Positions 1-7,179 of a stretch of DNA of 49,477 nt are shown here, one piece after another. The translations under genes and the position numbers were made by a program. A model generated the notes under the pieces. It saw only the letters and a program-made list of their open reading frames with translations. It was not told where the DNA came from and made no database searches. The stretch's first letter is position 1, and each line of letters opens with the position of its first letter. This stretch comes from Oscillospiraceae bacterium (GTDB lineage: Bacteria; Bacillota; Clostridia; Oscillospirales; Oscillospiraceae): NCBI GenBank assembly GCA_009781695.1, contig WQVH01000008.1:1-49477 (forward strand). The letters are read 5' to 3'.

Positions 1-655
1 ACGTCACATCAAAGGCCAGCCCATAATCCGGATCTACCGAATATGCCGATGTTTTGGCACCTCTGAGTCCCACTTCCTCTTGCGTGGTAAATACAAAATA
101 GAGATCATATGCAGGATTTTTGAGCTGCTTGAGCGCTTCAATCATGATAAAACATCCGATGCGGTCATCGAGTGCAGGCGCAATCAACACATCCCCATTT
201 TCTGATGGTAACGTGGCATATACACAGACATCGCCAATTTTTACAAGCCTTTTTGCATCTGCTTCATCTTTAGCACCAATATCCAAATAGAGCTTATCTA
301 TGGCCATATCTTTAGGATCATCCAGACGCTCACATTGCACCACAGCCAAAAGTCCGGACGGAAATACAAACCGCTGCGCAACCAGCACTGTCGGATTAAA
401 ACCACCCACCGCAGCAAAGCGCATAAACCCCTCTTTGTCAATATGCGTCACCATAAGACCAATTTGATCCATGTGTCCGGCAAGCATCATCTTCTTGCCG
501 GGTCCTTTTTTATGGGCAATAAGATTACCCAGAGCATCTGTCCTTACATCATCAACAAGATCTTTTATTTCATCACGGATGATAGCGCTGATGGCTTGTT
601 CATGTCCTGATGTACCATTTGCTGCGCACATCTTTTTTAAAAACTCTATGTTCAT
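1..655 (-). CDS. M42 family glutamyl/metallo-aminopeptidase, partial (C-terminus beyond window)
   Basis: The first 218 residues of an M42 (TET-type) zinc/cobalt aminopeptidase read leftward off the window edge. It starts MNIEFLKKMCAANGTSGHEQ and carries the family motifs GHMDQIGLM (first metal His), ALDDRIG (bridging Asp) and TQEEVGLRGA (catalytic and ligand Glu). The C-terminal ligand His lies outside the window. The ATG overlaps the TAA of the preceding gene (TAATG), so the two are translationally coupled. Known M42 enzymes are cytosolic dodecamers that trim N-terminal residues from peptides. It is the third paralogue in the operon. Family is clear; substrate specificity is not. Confidence 0.93.
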   Translation of the reverse strand, partial: MNIEFLKKMCAANGTSGHEQAISAIIRDEIKDLVDDVRTDALGNLIAHKKGPGKKMMLAGHMDQIGLMVTHIDKEGFMRFAAVGGFNPTVLVAQRFVFPSGLLAVVQCERLDDPKDMAIDKLYLDIGAKDEADAKRLVKIGDVCVYATLPSENGDVLIAPALDDRIGCFIMIEALKQLKNPAYDLYFVFTTQEEVGLRGAKTSAYSVDPDYGLAFDVT

Positions 656-1674
656 TATCCGATCACCCTTTCTGCGCCTTTTTTGATAAAGGCCTCTATG
701 AGCTTAACCAAATTTTCATAATCATTTTTATGCATCACCGAGACAGGCGAATGGATATACCTGCATGGTACGGCGATACCGATGCATGGGGTTCCCGCTC
801 CGCCGGCGTGGTAACGCCCGGCATCTGTCGCACCCATGCCTGTGCGTCTGTACTGATATGGAATTTTATCATCTTCGGCCACCTTGACGATCGCTTCAAG
901 ATATCTTTTCGAATATATCGAAGTCATATCCATCAGTGACAGACATGGCCCTGCGCCTTGAGTGGTGACGCGCTTGCTTTCCTCAATGCCCTCCATATCG
1001 GCGCAAATCGTACCCTCAATGTTAATCACTAAATCTGCATCCAAACTTTGAGCAGCGATGGCAGAGCCTTTGAGTCCGATTTCTTCCTGTACACAGAAAA
1101 TACCTGTCACACTGATGGGCAAGTCCATTTTCATAATTTCGATAATCGCAGCACAACCGACCCGGTCATCCAGCGCTTTTGCTTTGACTTTGTTCGTGCC
1201 AAACGCAACAAATTGACTGGAAAAAGCCACAAAATCACCCTTATGCACAAGCTTTTCCGCTTCTTCTTTGGAATCGCATCCGATATCGATATACATGGCA
1301 TCTATCCCATAGACCTGCTTTTGCTCCGCTTCCTTTTGAAGATGGATGGGCTTATTGCCGATAACACCTTTGATCTTATCTTTACCGATAAGCACATGCA
1401 TGGACGGCAAAATCCGGGAATCTACACCCCACGAGGCAAATTTGAGCGTTCCGTCTCTTTCTATGCCGTTGATGCACAGCCCCACTTCGTCCATATGGGC
1501 ACTAAGCGCAATGTGCGGACTGTCTTTCTTGCCTTTCTTAAAAACAATGACATTGCCGATTCTATCCACTTTTATACTGTCTGCATGTCTTTCAAGTTCC
1601 GCTTTGATGATGTCTCTGACTTCATCTTCAAAACCCGGAAGGCCACAGGCTGAGGTTAGTTTTTCCAGAAGCAT
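655..1674 (-). CDS. M42 family metallo-aminopeptidase (second of three)
   Basis: A 339-residue complete M42 peptidase, the usual family length. It starts MLLEKLTSACGLPGFEDEVR and shows SAHMDEVGL, KALDDRVG, VQEEIGLKGS, an Asp ligand in GTICADMEG and the C-terminal IHSPVSVMH ligand region, so the active site looks intact. The start is set by a GGAGG site seven bases upstream, inside the end of the preceding gene (19-bp overlap), and the stop overlaps the next ATG. Expected role: cytosolic removal of N-terminal residues from peptides left by larger proteases. Three tandem paralogues could form mixed TET particles; that is inference. Confidence 0.95.
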   Translation of the reverse strand: MLLEKLTSACGLPGFEDEVRDIIKAELERHADSIKVDRIGNVIVFKKGKKDSPHIALSAHMDEVGLCINGIERDGTLKFASWGVDSRILPSMHVLIGKDKIKGVIGNKPIHLQKEAEQKQVYGIDAMYIDIGCDSKEEAEKLVHKGDFVAFSSQFVAFGTNKVKAKALDDRVGCAAIIEIMKMDLPISVTGIFCVQEEIGLKGSAIAAQSLDADLVINIEGTICADMEGIEESKRVTTQGAGPCLSLMDMTSIYSKRYLEAIVKVAEDDKIPYQYRRTGMGATDAGRYHAGGAGTPCIGIAVPCRYIHSPVSVMHKNDYENLVKLIEAFIKKGAERVIG

Positions 1675-2711
1675 TTTTCATCCTCCTTCTCACGGTCTTG
1701 CAGGCTGATAATGTAGTCGGACAGGAGCTTTCCGGTCATTTCAACATCTTTGATCATAAGCGTCTCTACCGTAGAGTGCATATACTTCAGCGGTATGTTG
1801 ACCACGCCGGTGCACACACCGCCTTGCGTGATGAGTATTGCATCCGCATCCGTTCCGGTTCCGCTGGGCGCAACTTCCACTTGATACGGCGTATTGTTCT
1901 TCACTGCGGTATTTTTCAAATCTTCAAAGAGCGCTCTGGTGACCGTGGGGCCAATCGTAATCACAGGTCCTTTGCCCAGCTCATAAGATTCGTGCTCTCC
2001 CAGTCCGGCTGTGCGTCCGAATACAACATCCACAGCAATACCGATATCAGGCTTGATAGCGTAGGTCGCCGTCTTGCCGCCGCGGCAACCGACTTCTTCC
2101 TGAGCGGAGGCCACAAAATAAATATCCGCATCATGATTGTAGTGTTCTAAGTTCTTTACAGCGCAATATAATGCTGCGATACCGGCGATATTATCCAGTG
2201 CTTTACACGCGACTTTATCATTTTTCAGCGAGACAAGCTCTTGCTTAAATGTGATGATATCTCCGGGCTTAACAAGCTTTTCCAGCTCTGCCTTGCTATA
2301 TCCTGTATCAATCACCATGTCGTGGAGTTCTACAGGTTTCTGTTGTTCCTTCGGCGATGTCAGATGCGGCGGCTTGATACCGATCACACCATAAACCTTT
2401 TCTCTTCCGTGAATGATAACTTCTTGAGCCAACATATTTCTGGCATCAATTCCGCCCATACGGGAAAACTTGACAAAACCTTCATCGCACAAAACAGATA
2501 CCATCATTCCGATTTCGTCCATATGCGCCATGAACATGACTTTCGGCCCTTTGCCTGTACCCTTTTTACGAGCAATAAGGTTGCCGAATTTGTCTTTTGA
2601 TACTTCGGTGTATTGTGAAAATACATCGGTCAGCACTTGTGCCAGTTCATCTTCGTAACCTGATACATGGGGTACATCGTTCATGCGCGTTAATAATTCT
2701 TTGGTATCCAA
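1656..2711 (-). CDS. M42 family metallo-aminopeptidase (first of three)
   Basis: A 351-residue M42 peptidase and the promoter-proximal gene of the operon. The TTG at 2711 is chosen because an AGAAGG site lies six bases upstream and the protein then begins LDTKELLTRMNDVPHVSGYE, as family members do. An upstream ATG at 2762 would add 17 unrelated residues. Motifs: MAHMDEIGM, KALDNIAG (Asn where the paralogues have a second Asp), AQEEVGCRGG and KYMHSTVET. The bridging Asp is kept, so activity is expected. The ALDN variant may alter substrate preference. Role: peptide catabolism in the cytosol. Confidence 0.94.
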   Translation of the reverse strand: MDTKELLTRMNDVPHVSGYEDELAQVLTDVFSQYTEVSKDKFGNLIARKKGTGKGPKVMFMAHMDEIGMMVSVLCDEGFVKFSRMGGIDARNMLAQEVIIHGREKVYGVIGIKPPHLTSPKEQQKPVELHDMVIDTGYSKAELEKLVKPGDIITFKQELVSLKNDKVACKALDNIAGIAALYCAVKNLEHYNHDADIYFVASAQEEVGCRGGKTATYAIKPDIGIAVDVVFGRTAGLGEHESYELGKGPVITIGPTVTRALFEDLKNTAVKNNTPYQVEVAPSGTGTDADAILITQGGVCTGVVNIPLKYMHSTVETLMIKDVEMTGKLLSDYIISLQDREKEDEKCFWKN

Positions 2712-2832
2712 GTCACACCTTCTTTCTACATAGCTCAGTTTGTTGCTTCTATTCACAGGCATTCAAACAACCCACGAATGATCATAGCTTATCACTTATG
2801 ATGGGTGTTTTCAACTTTTTTCAAAAAATGTA

Positions 2833-2861
2833 TTGACATTCACTTCAGGGCATGGTATGTT
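2833..2861 (+). promoter_or_regulatory. Sigma-A promoter of the ytrA-like operon
   Basis: TTGACA (2833-2838), a 17-bp spacer and TATGTT (2856-2861) precede the GntR gene. The fit to the housekeeping consensus is strong. An operator-like palindrome sits just downstream. Confidence 0.8.
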
Positions 2862-2870
2862 TGTTTCGCG

Positions 2871-2892
2871 GTTAATCACTATAGTAACTAAC
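2871..2892. promoter_or_regulatory. Imperfect palindrome, probable operator of the GntR/YtrA regulator
   Basis: The two halves GTTAATCACTA and TAGTAACTAAC are near-perfect inverted repeats, differing at two positions per half. The site lies over the expected transcription start, 34 bases before the regulator's ATG. YtrA-subfamily repressors commonly autoregulate an adjacent ABC operon, so binding here is a reasonable inference. Confidence 0.65.
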
Positions 2893-2925
2893 CGGTCAAT
2901 CTCTACACAAAGGAGGCATACATCA

Positions 2926-3291
2926 ATGCAACCCATATTTGATCCGCATAAGCCAATATTCCAGAGCATATCTGAATGGCTGAAAGGCGCGATACTTACA
3001 GGCATTTATGAAGAAGAAGGACAAGTACCATCCATTACAGAAATTTCCATGCAGTATAAAATAAATCCCGCAACAGCGCTCAAGGGGGTCAACCAACTGG
3101 TAGATGCCGGGCTGATATACAAAAAGCGAGGTTTGGGCATGTTCGTCAGCACAGGAGCGCGTGCGCAATTGCTGGCTCAGCGGCAAGATCAGTTTTTTGA
3201 CGACTATGTACAGCCACTGGTCAGCGAAGCCAAGAGCCTTCAAATCGGCGCTCATGATTTAAAAGATATGGTAGAAAGAGGGTATCAATAA
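2926..3291 (+). CDS. GntR family transcriptional regulator, YtrA subfamily
   Basis: A 121-residue regulator. A winged helix-turn-helix spans about residues 10-75 (SEWLKGAILTGIY, then VPSITEISMQYKINPATA and GLIYKKRGLGMFV), followed by the short helical tail of about 45 residues typical of the YtrA subfamily. The ATG at 2926 is preferred because AGGAGG ends nine bases upstream and the protein then starts MQPIFDPHKPIFQSI, as relatives do. It overlaps the ABC ATPase gene by one base (TAATG). Likely job: repress this operon until a cell-envelope signal or antibiotic appears; the ligand is unknown. Confidence 0.92.
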   Translation: MQPIFDPHKPIFQSISEWLKGAILTGIYEEEGQVPSITEISMQYKINPATALKGVNQLVDAGLIYKKRGLGMFVSTGARAQLLAQRQDQFFDDYVQPLVSEAKSLQIGAHDLKDMVERGYQ

Positions 3292-4178
3292 TGACTATTC
3301 AAGTAAAAGACATCAGCAAGCGTTTTTGCTCGACCCAAGCGCTCGACAATGTAAGTGTTGCGTTCGGCGAAAACAAGATATATGGACTGTTGGGCAACAA
3401 CGGCGCAGGCAAGAGCACACTGCTCAATATCATCACCAGCCGCATTTTTGCCGATAACGGCACACTCAATTTAGATGGCGTCAATATGGTCGATAATGAC
3501 CACGCACTGAATCAAATATACATGCTCGGCGAAAAAAATTATTACCCGGAAAGCATGAGGGTAAAAGATGCACTCAAATGGGCGCAGGCATTTTATCCCT
3601 ATTTCGACCATGAGTTGGCGCTTGAAATCGCTCAGCGCTTCAATCTCCCGCTGAAAAAGAAAATCACAGCGTTATCCACAGGGTATACCACTATTTTCAA
3701 GATCGTCATCGCCCTGTCATCCAATGCACCATTTCTGCTGCTTGATGAGCCTGTTTTGGGACTTGACGCACAACATAGAGATATGTTTTATAAGCTCTTA
3801 ATCGAGTGCTATACCAAAAATCCCTGCACCATCGTGATTTCAACACACTTGATTGCCGAGGTTGCCGGAATCATTGAGCATTGCATGATCATCAAAGATG
3901 GCCGCGTTATAAAAGATGCACCATGCGAAGCGCTTTTGCACAATGGCTACACACTCACAGGGCCTGCTGCGCTGCTTGACGAATATTTGCTTGGCAAGCA
4001 AGTGCTATCTCATAGCAGCTTAGGTGGATTAAAAACAGCCAGCATTAGTGGGGCAATACCCAACGCAGAGGAGATTCCTCCGGGACTCGAAATTGGCAAA
4101 ATGAATTTGCAAGAGTATTTTATACAACTGATGAGTGACGAAAACAACAGTGTTGCACGCTTTATGGAGGATCAATAA
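3291..4178 (+). CDS. ABC transporter ATP-binding protein
   Basis: A 295-residue ABC ATPase. Walker A is GLLGNNGAGKST, Walker B is FLLLDEPVLGLD, and the switch His lies in VISTHL. The signature loop reads LSTGYTT rather than LSGGQ, a deviation common in YtrB-like exporters. About 75 residues after the core have no clear motif. The next gene encodes its membrane partner, joined by ATG/TAA overlap. Role: energises a two-component ABC exporter of the YtrBC type. Substrate unknown; context suggests envelope stress or peptide antibiotic defence. Confidence 0.92.
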   Translation: MTIQVKDISKRFCSTQALDNVSVAFGENKIYGLLGNNGAGKSTLLNIITSRIFADNGTLNLDGVNMVDNDHALNQIYMLGEKNYYPESMRVKDALKWAQAFYPYFDHELALEIAQRFNLPLKKKITALSTGYTTIFKIVIALSSNAPFLLLDEPVLGLDAQHRDMFYKLLIECYTKNPCTIVISTHLIAEVAGIIEHCMIIKDGRVIKDAPCEALLHNGYTLTGPAALLDEYLLGKQVLSHSSLGGLKTASISGAIPNAEEIPPGLEIGKMNLQEYFIQLMSDENNSVARFMEDQ

Positions 4179-4939
4179 TGAATACACTAAAATTAATGCC
4201 CGCATTACGTTATCAGCTCGACTACATGGTTCGTGCGTTGCTCATCGCATTTGCTGTCATGGCCGCCATCGTGATTTTTATCAGCTTATTTATAACCACA
4301 GCCACTTTTGGCGATGCAGGGCAGGTCATCATTGATATTGCCCCGATAAATTTTCATTTTGAAACATCCTCATTTATAAATGTCGGCCCAATATTCACGA
4401 TCATGATCTTTATCACCGGAATTGTAGGCATCAGAGAAGATTTAAGATTCTTTTTGCAGCATGGTCTGGGGCGCAAATCTACCTATTTAAGCACATTACT
4501 TACAAGCTTGCTTTGCGGGGCTACACTTGCGTTGGTTTTCGAACTACTCGATCTGGTCTTCGTCAATGCCCTATGGCTTCGTTTCTCCGCGGTCAACATA
4601 TCGGGTCTTGGATATGTCGGCGGATGGCTGTTGCAGACACTGGTATTCTTTTTTGCTTGGCAGTTGGGCGCTTTAATCAGTCTGCTCTATTACCGCATGA
4701 GCACGATGGTCAAAGTTATCTTCTCAGTCGCCATCATCGCTACTGTTGTTTTTGCTGTACCGCGTCTGATTGGTGATATTATTGACCTCGTTTTCTCTAA
4801 CAGTTCTGATATGATTGGCGGCACATTGTCTACACTCTTCACCAATCCGCTAAACATCATATGCACCATATTGGCACTTGGCATTATTTGTACCTTGGGT
4901 AACTTCATGCTCATCCGCCGCGCTCCGGTTGTGGATTAG
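4178..4939 (+). CDS. ABC transporter permease (YtrC/ABC-2-like)
   Basis: A 253-residue integral membrane protein with about six predicted hydrophobic segments, the first around residues 18-42 (LLIAFAVMAAIVIFISLF). There is no signal peptide. It is translationally coupled to the ATPase gene and follows the GntR regulator, the standard order of regulator, ATPase and permease. It is the membrane part of the exporter. The sequence is not distinctive enough to name a substrate. Confidence 0.85.
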   Translation: MNTLKLMPALRYQLDYMVRALLIAFAVMAAIVIFISLFITTATFGDAGQVIIDIAPINFHFETSSFINVGPIFTIMIFITGIVGIREDLRFFLQHGLGRKSTYLSTLLTSLLCGATLALVFELLDLVFVNALWLRFSAVNISGLGYVGGWLLQTLVFFFAWQLGALISLLYYRMSTMVKVIFSVAIIATVVFAVPRLIGDIIDLVFSNSSDMIGGTLSTLFTNPLNIICTILALGIICTLGNFMLIRRAPVVD

Positions 4940-5081
4940 AGATGCATTTCGCCCCTAATGCTCAAACTCTGGACTGCGCAAGAGCTCTTCCAACAGAAGC
5001 ACACGATACTCAGAAACAAGCCAATTACTCGAAGACATACGCGCAGGCGACGTGTACCTTTCAAGCACTACAGGAAACATT

Positions 5082-5276
5082 ATGAATATGAAACTCCCCT
5101 GCGCCATTGCTGGCATGAATATTGCAGGGGTTAAGTCCGGAAGCAGAAAGGGCGAAATTATTGCCATCATCTGTGTGGGTGTCTCTTCGTTGGTGACCAT
5201 CGTCATTATGTTCAAAAAAGGTCTTTTGGGCGCACCACCCGCACCCAAAGCACAAGAAGAACAAACGAAGGAATAA
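5082..5276 (+). CDS. Small single-pass membrane protein, hypothetical
   Basis: A 64-residue reading frame starting at ATG 5082, with AGGAA five bases upstream. The product begins MNMKLPCAIAGMNIAGVKSG, has one hydrophobic helix (about residues 24-42), a basic KK after it and a Pro/Ala/Glu-rich tail. A GTG at 5052 is an alternative start. No family recognised. It lies in the 445-base gap between the ABC operon and the next promoter, with no other plausible gene there. Confidence 0.4.
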   Translation: MNMKLPCAIAGMNIAGVKSGSRKGEIIAIICVGVSSLVTIVIMFKKGLLGAPPAPKAQEEQTKE

Positions 5277-5321
5277 TACTACACCACGCATCTGTTACTT
5301 TACAGAGCACCCTTAAATCCA

Positions 5322-5350
5322 TTGACTAAAACACCTCAAAATAATATACT
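5322..5350 (+). promoter_or_regulatory. Sigma-A promoter for the TPR/C39 protein gene
   Basis: TTGACT (5322-5327), 17 bp and TATACT (5345-5350) lie 36 bases before the ATG of the downstream gene. Confidence 0.78.
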
Positions 5351-5385
5351 CTTACTATAACTACGAATTGGAAAGAGAAACTGAA

Positions 5386-6894
5386 ATGAAAAAAGGCACG
5401 ATCACCATAATCACGCTCATAACCGCTTTGATTATATTGATCGTGTCTGTATTATTATGGCAATCACACATACATCACCTGCGCACTGATATGGAAAACC
5501 ATATCGCTGCCGCAAATGTATACTTCGAACGCACCGAAATACAACACGCACTGACGGAGTCCACCGAAGCGCAACTACTGGCCGAGCGACTGCGTGATGA
5601 CGATGCGCAAAGAATAGCAAATACACAAATCCAACTGGCAAAGCAGTTGATTCTTGGAAACAACCATTTTGACACAGACCGGTATAAAGCCGCAAGAACC
5701 GCATACTTGCAATCGCTGGAATATGCCTTCGATTTAGACGCACTCAACCCCGATTTCATCTTCGATTTAATCGCAATAATGGATAATTATATTCATTTCT
5801 ATGCGCTTATGGAGCATGCTGATCGCATGATTGCATCTGAGCGTTTTGATGATGCCCTCACTTTATACCAAGACGCTTTTCTTGTGGCTGTTTCATTTTT
5901 TTTCGTGGACGGTAAAATGTTGGCAATAGACGGCATGACACATGCTGAAGAACTGATTATTGCAGCCAAGCGTGCACAAGCCGGTGCGTTTGAAGCACAA
6001 GGAACAGCCAGCTTTCATAGCGGCAATTATGATGAATCTATCGCACATTTCCAACGCGCACTGTATATCTATCAAGAACTTGGCGACAGCCGAAGTGTCC
6101 ATTCTATACACACAAATATAGACCTCGTGGAGCGGCGAATTGAAGAGCGCAGGCGGCAAGCACTTCAAGCCGAGCAAGAAGCCCTGGAAATATTAGAAGC
6201 GCTGACCGCAGAGACTGCTGCTTCCGCTGCCGCACAAGACAATGCGCTACGAGATGCACAAGATGGCTCAGAAGCCACTGTAAGGGATGAATCCGAGGCA
6301 CTGAGCTCAAACTATGAACATAATCGCAGCATCTTCTTTGACTTAAATACTTTAATAAACAACCAAGCACTGCCTCCGGCCAATCAAATTAGGATGGGCA
6401 CTCATCCGGGGCTCAATGAAGGATGGTATAACGGCTGCGGATGGATTTCCGCATATAATGCATTGATTATCTTAGAAAGTCCCATGCACCCTGCGGAGAT
6501 TGTCAATCATTTTGAAACGAGGCGCGGGACGGTTCTGGGCGGCATGTTTGGTACATTTCCTCACGCCATAGAAGGGCTTTTCAGAGCGTTGGGATATGAT
6601 GTCAATCATGTGCTTTTCCCTCAGCGCAGCTTAAATCTTGATGATGCAATCAGGAATTCAAGAGTCAGCATCCTTGCCTATACGCACACACGCGCCGCAC
6701 ATTTTATTGCGATAGTGTATCGGGCTGAAGATGGTCTGTTTGTTGTTTATAATGATAGTTTTGCCCGGCAGAGGTCTGCCGCCCTAGGTCTTGAAAATGC
6801 GCATCCACCGGGTGCAACGATTGATTCTGTCACTGAACTCATTCGTGACAATCCGGACATGCTTTTTTCATTTTCGCTCATTGTGATTTCGTAA
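5386..6894 (+). CDS. Membrane-anchored TPR protein with C-terminal C39-like cysteine peptidase domain
   Basis: A 502-residue protein. The ATG at 5386 follows GGAAAGAG by eight bases; a TTG at 5368 is less likely. Residues 1-27 form a signal anchor (MKKGTITIITLITALIILIV). An alpha-helical region of TPR character spans about 30-250 (for example ASFHSGNYDESIAHFQRALY), then an Ala/Glu-rich coil. The last 150 residues resemble papain-fold C39 peptidases: catalytic Cys in WYNGCGWISAYNAL, His in RAAHFIAIVY, and an Asn/Asp pair in VVYNDSF. The enzyme should act outside the membrane on peptides or wall-linked proteins. It is monocistronic with its own promoter. C39-fold assignment is by motif only. 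Confidence 0.75.
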   Translation: MKKGTITIITLITALIILIVSVLLWQSHIHHLRTDMENHIAAANVYFERTEIQHALTESTEAQLLAERLRDDDAQRIANTQIQLAKQLILGNNHFDTDRYKAARTAYLQSLEYAFDLDALNPDFIFDLIAIMDNYIHFYALMEHADRMIASERFDDALTLYQDAFLVAVSFFFVDGKMLAIDGMTHAEELIIAAKRAQAGAFEAQGTASFHSGNYDESIAHFQRALYIYQELGDSRSVHSIHTNIDLVERRIEERRRQALQAEQEALEILEALTAETAASAAAQDNALRDAQDGSEATVRDESEALSSNYEHNRSIFFDLNTLINNQALPPANQIRMGTHPGLNEGWYNGCGWISAYNALIILESPMHPAEIVNHFETRRGTVLGGMFGTFPHAIEGLFRALGYDVNHVLFPQRSLNLDDAIRNSRVSILAYTHTRAAHFIAIVYRAEDGLFVVYNDSFARQRSAALGLENAHPPGATIDSVTELIRDNPDMLFSFSLIVIS

Positions 6895-6932
6895 CATTTC
6901 GTCTTATACACAAATATTTCACATATTATTCA

Positions 6933-6961
6933 TTGACAACCCACCGCGCATATGTTAGGAT
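6933..6961 (+). promoter_or_regulatory. Sigma-A promoter for the rhodanese-LysM selenoprotein candidate
   Basis: TTGACA (6933-6938), 17 bp and TAGGAT (6956-6961). The implied start near 6968 gives a leader of about 210 nt before the coding sequence. Confidence 0.75.
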
Positions 6962-7179
6962 CTTTTAAACTGGATAATTTTACTCAAGATTGAATTGAGA
7001 TATCATTTGAGTCTCGTTGATGCGCACATGTATTATTGGAGTAAAATAGTCCATTTAAAATCAGAAAGGGGTGACAATACCGGCTTTGGACGCTTGGCCG
7101 ATACCAAAAACGTCACATCCACAAAGAACGTGGACACAACAATTTACCGGATTTTAAAAATTTAAGGAGGTATGAAAAT
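6962..7179 (+). ncRNA. Long structured 5' leader, type unknown
   Basis: The leader can form a long closing stem: TTTTAAA, TGGA and ATTTTACTC (about 6963-6987) pair with GAGTAAAAT, TCCA and TTTAAAA (about 7039-7060). A second stem has outer GTGAC (7071) and GTCAC (7112) with inner CGGC/GCCG. A small hairpin TCCAC/GTGGA follows at about 7118-7134. AAGGAGG (7164-7170) then precedes the start codon. It matches no riboswitch class I can name. A micro reading frame ATG-AAA-ATT-TGA at 7172 overlaps the true TTG start. Confidence 0.45.

Noticed and set aside
7071-7134. c-di-AMP (ydaO) or c-di-GMP riboswitch before the LysM protein
   Set aside because: Such switches often control wall proteins, but the conserved core sequences of these classes could not be recognised here.
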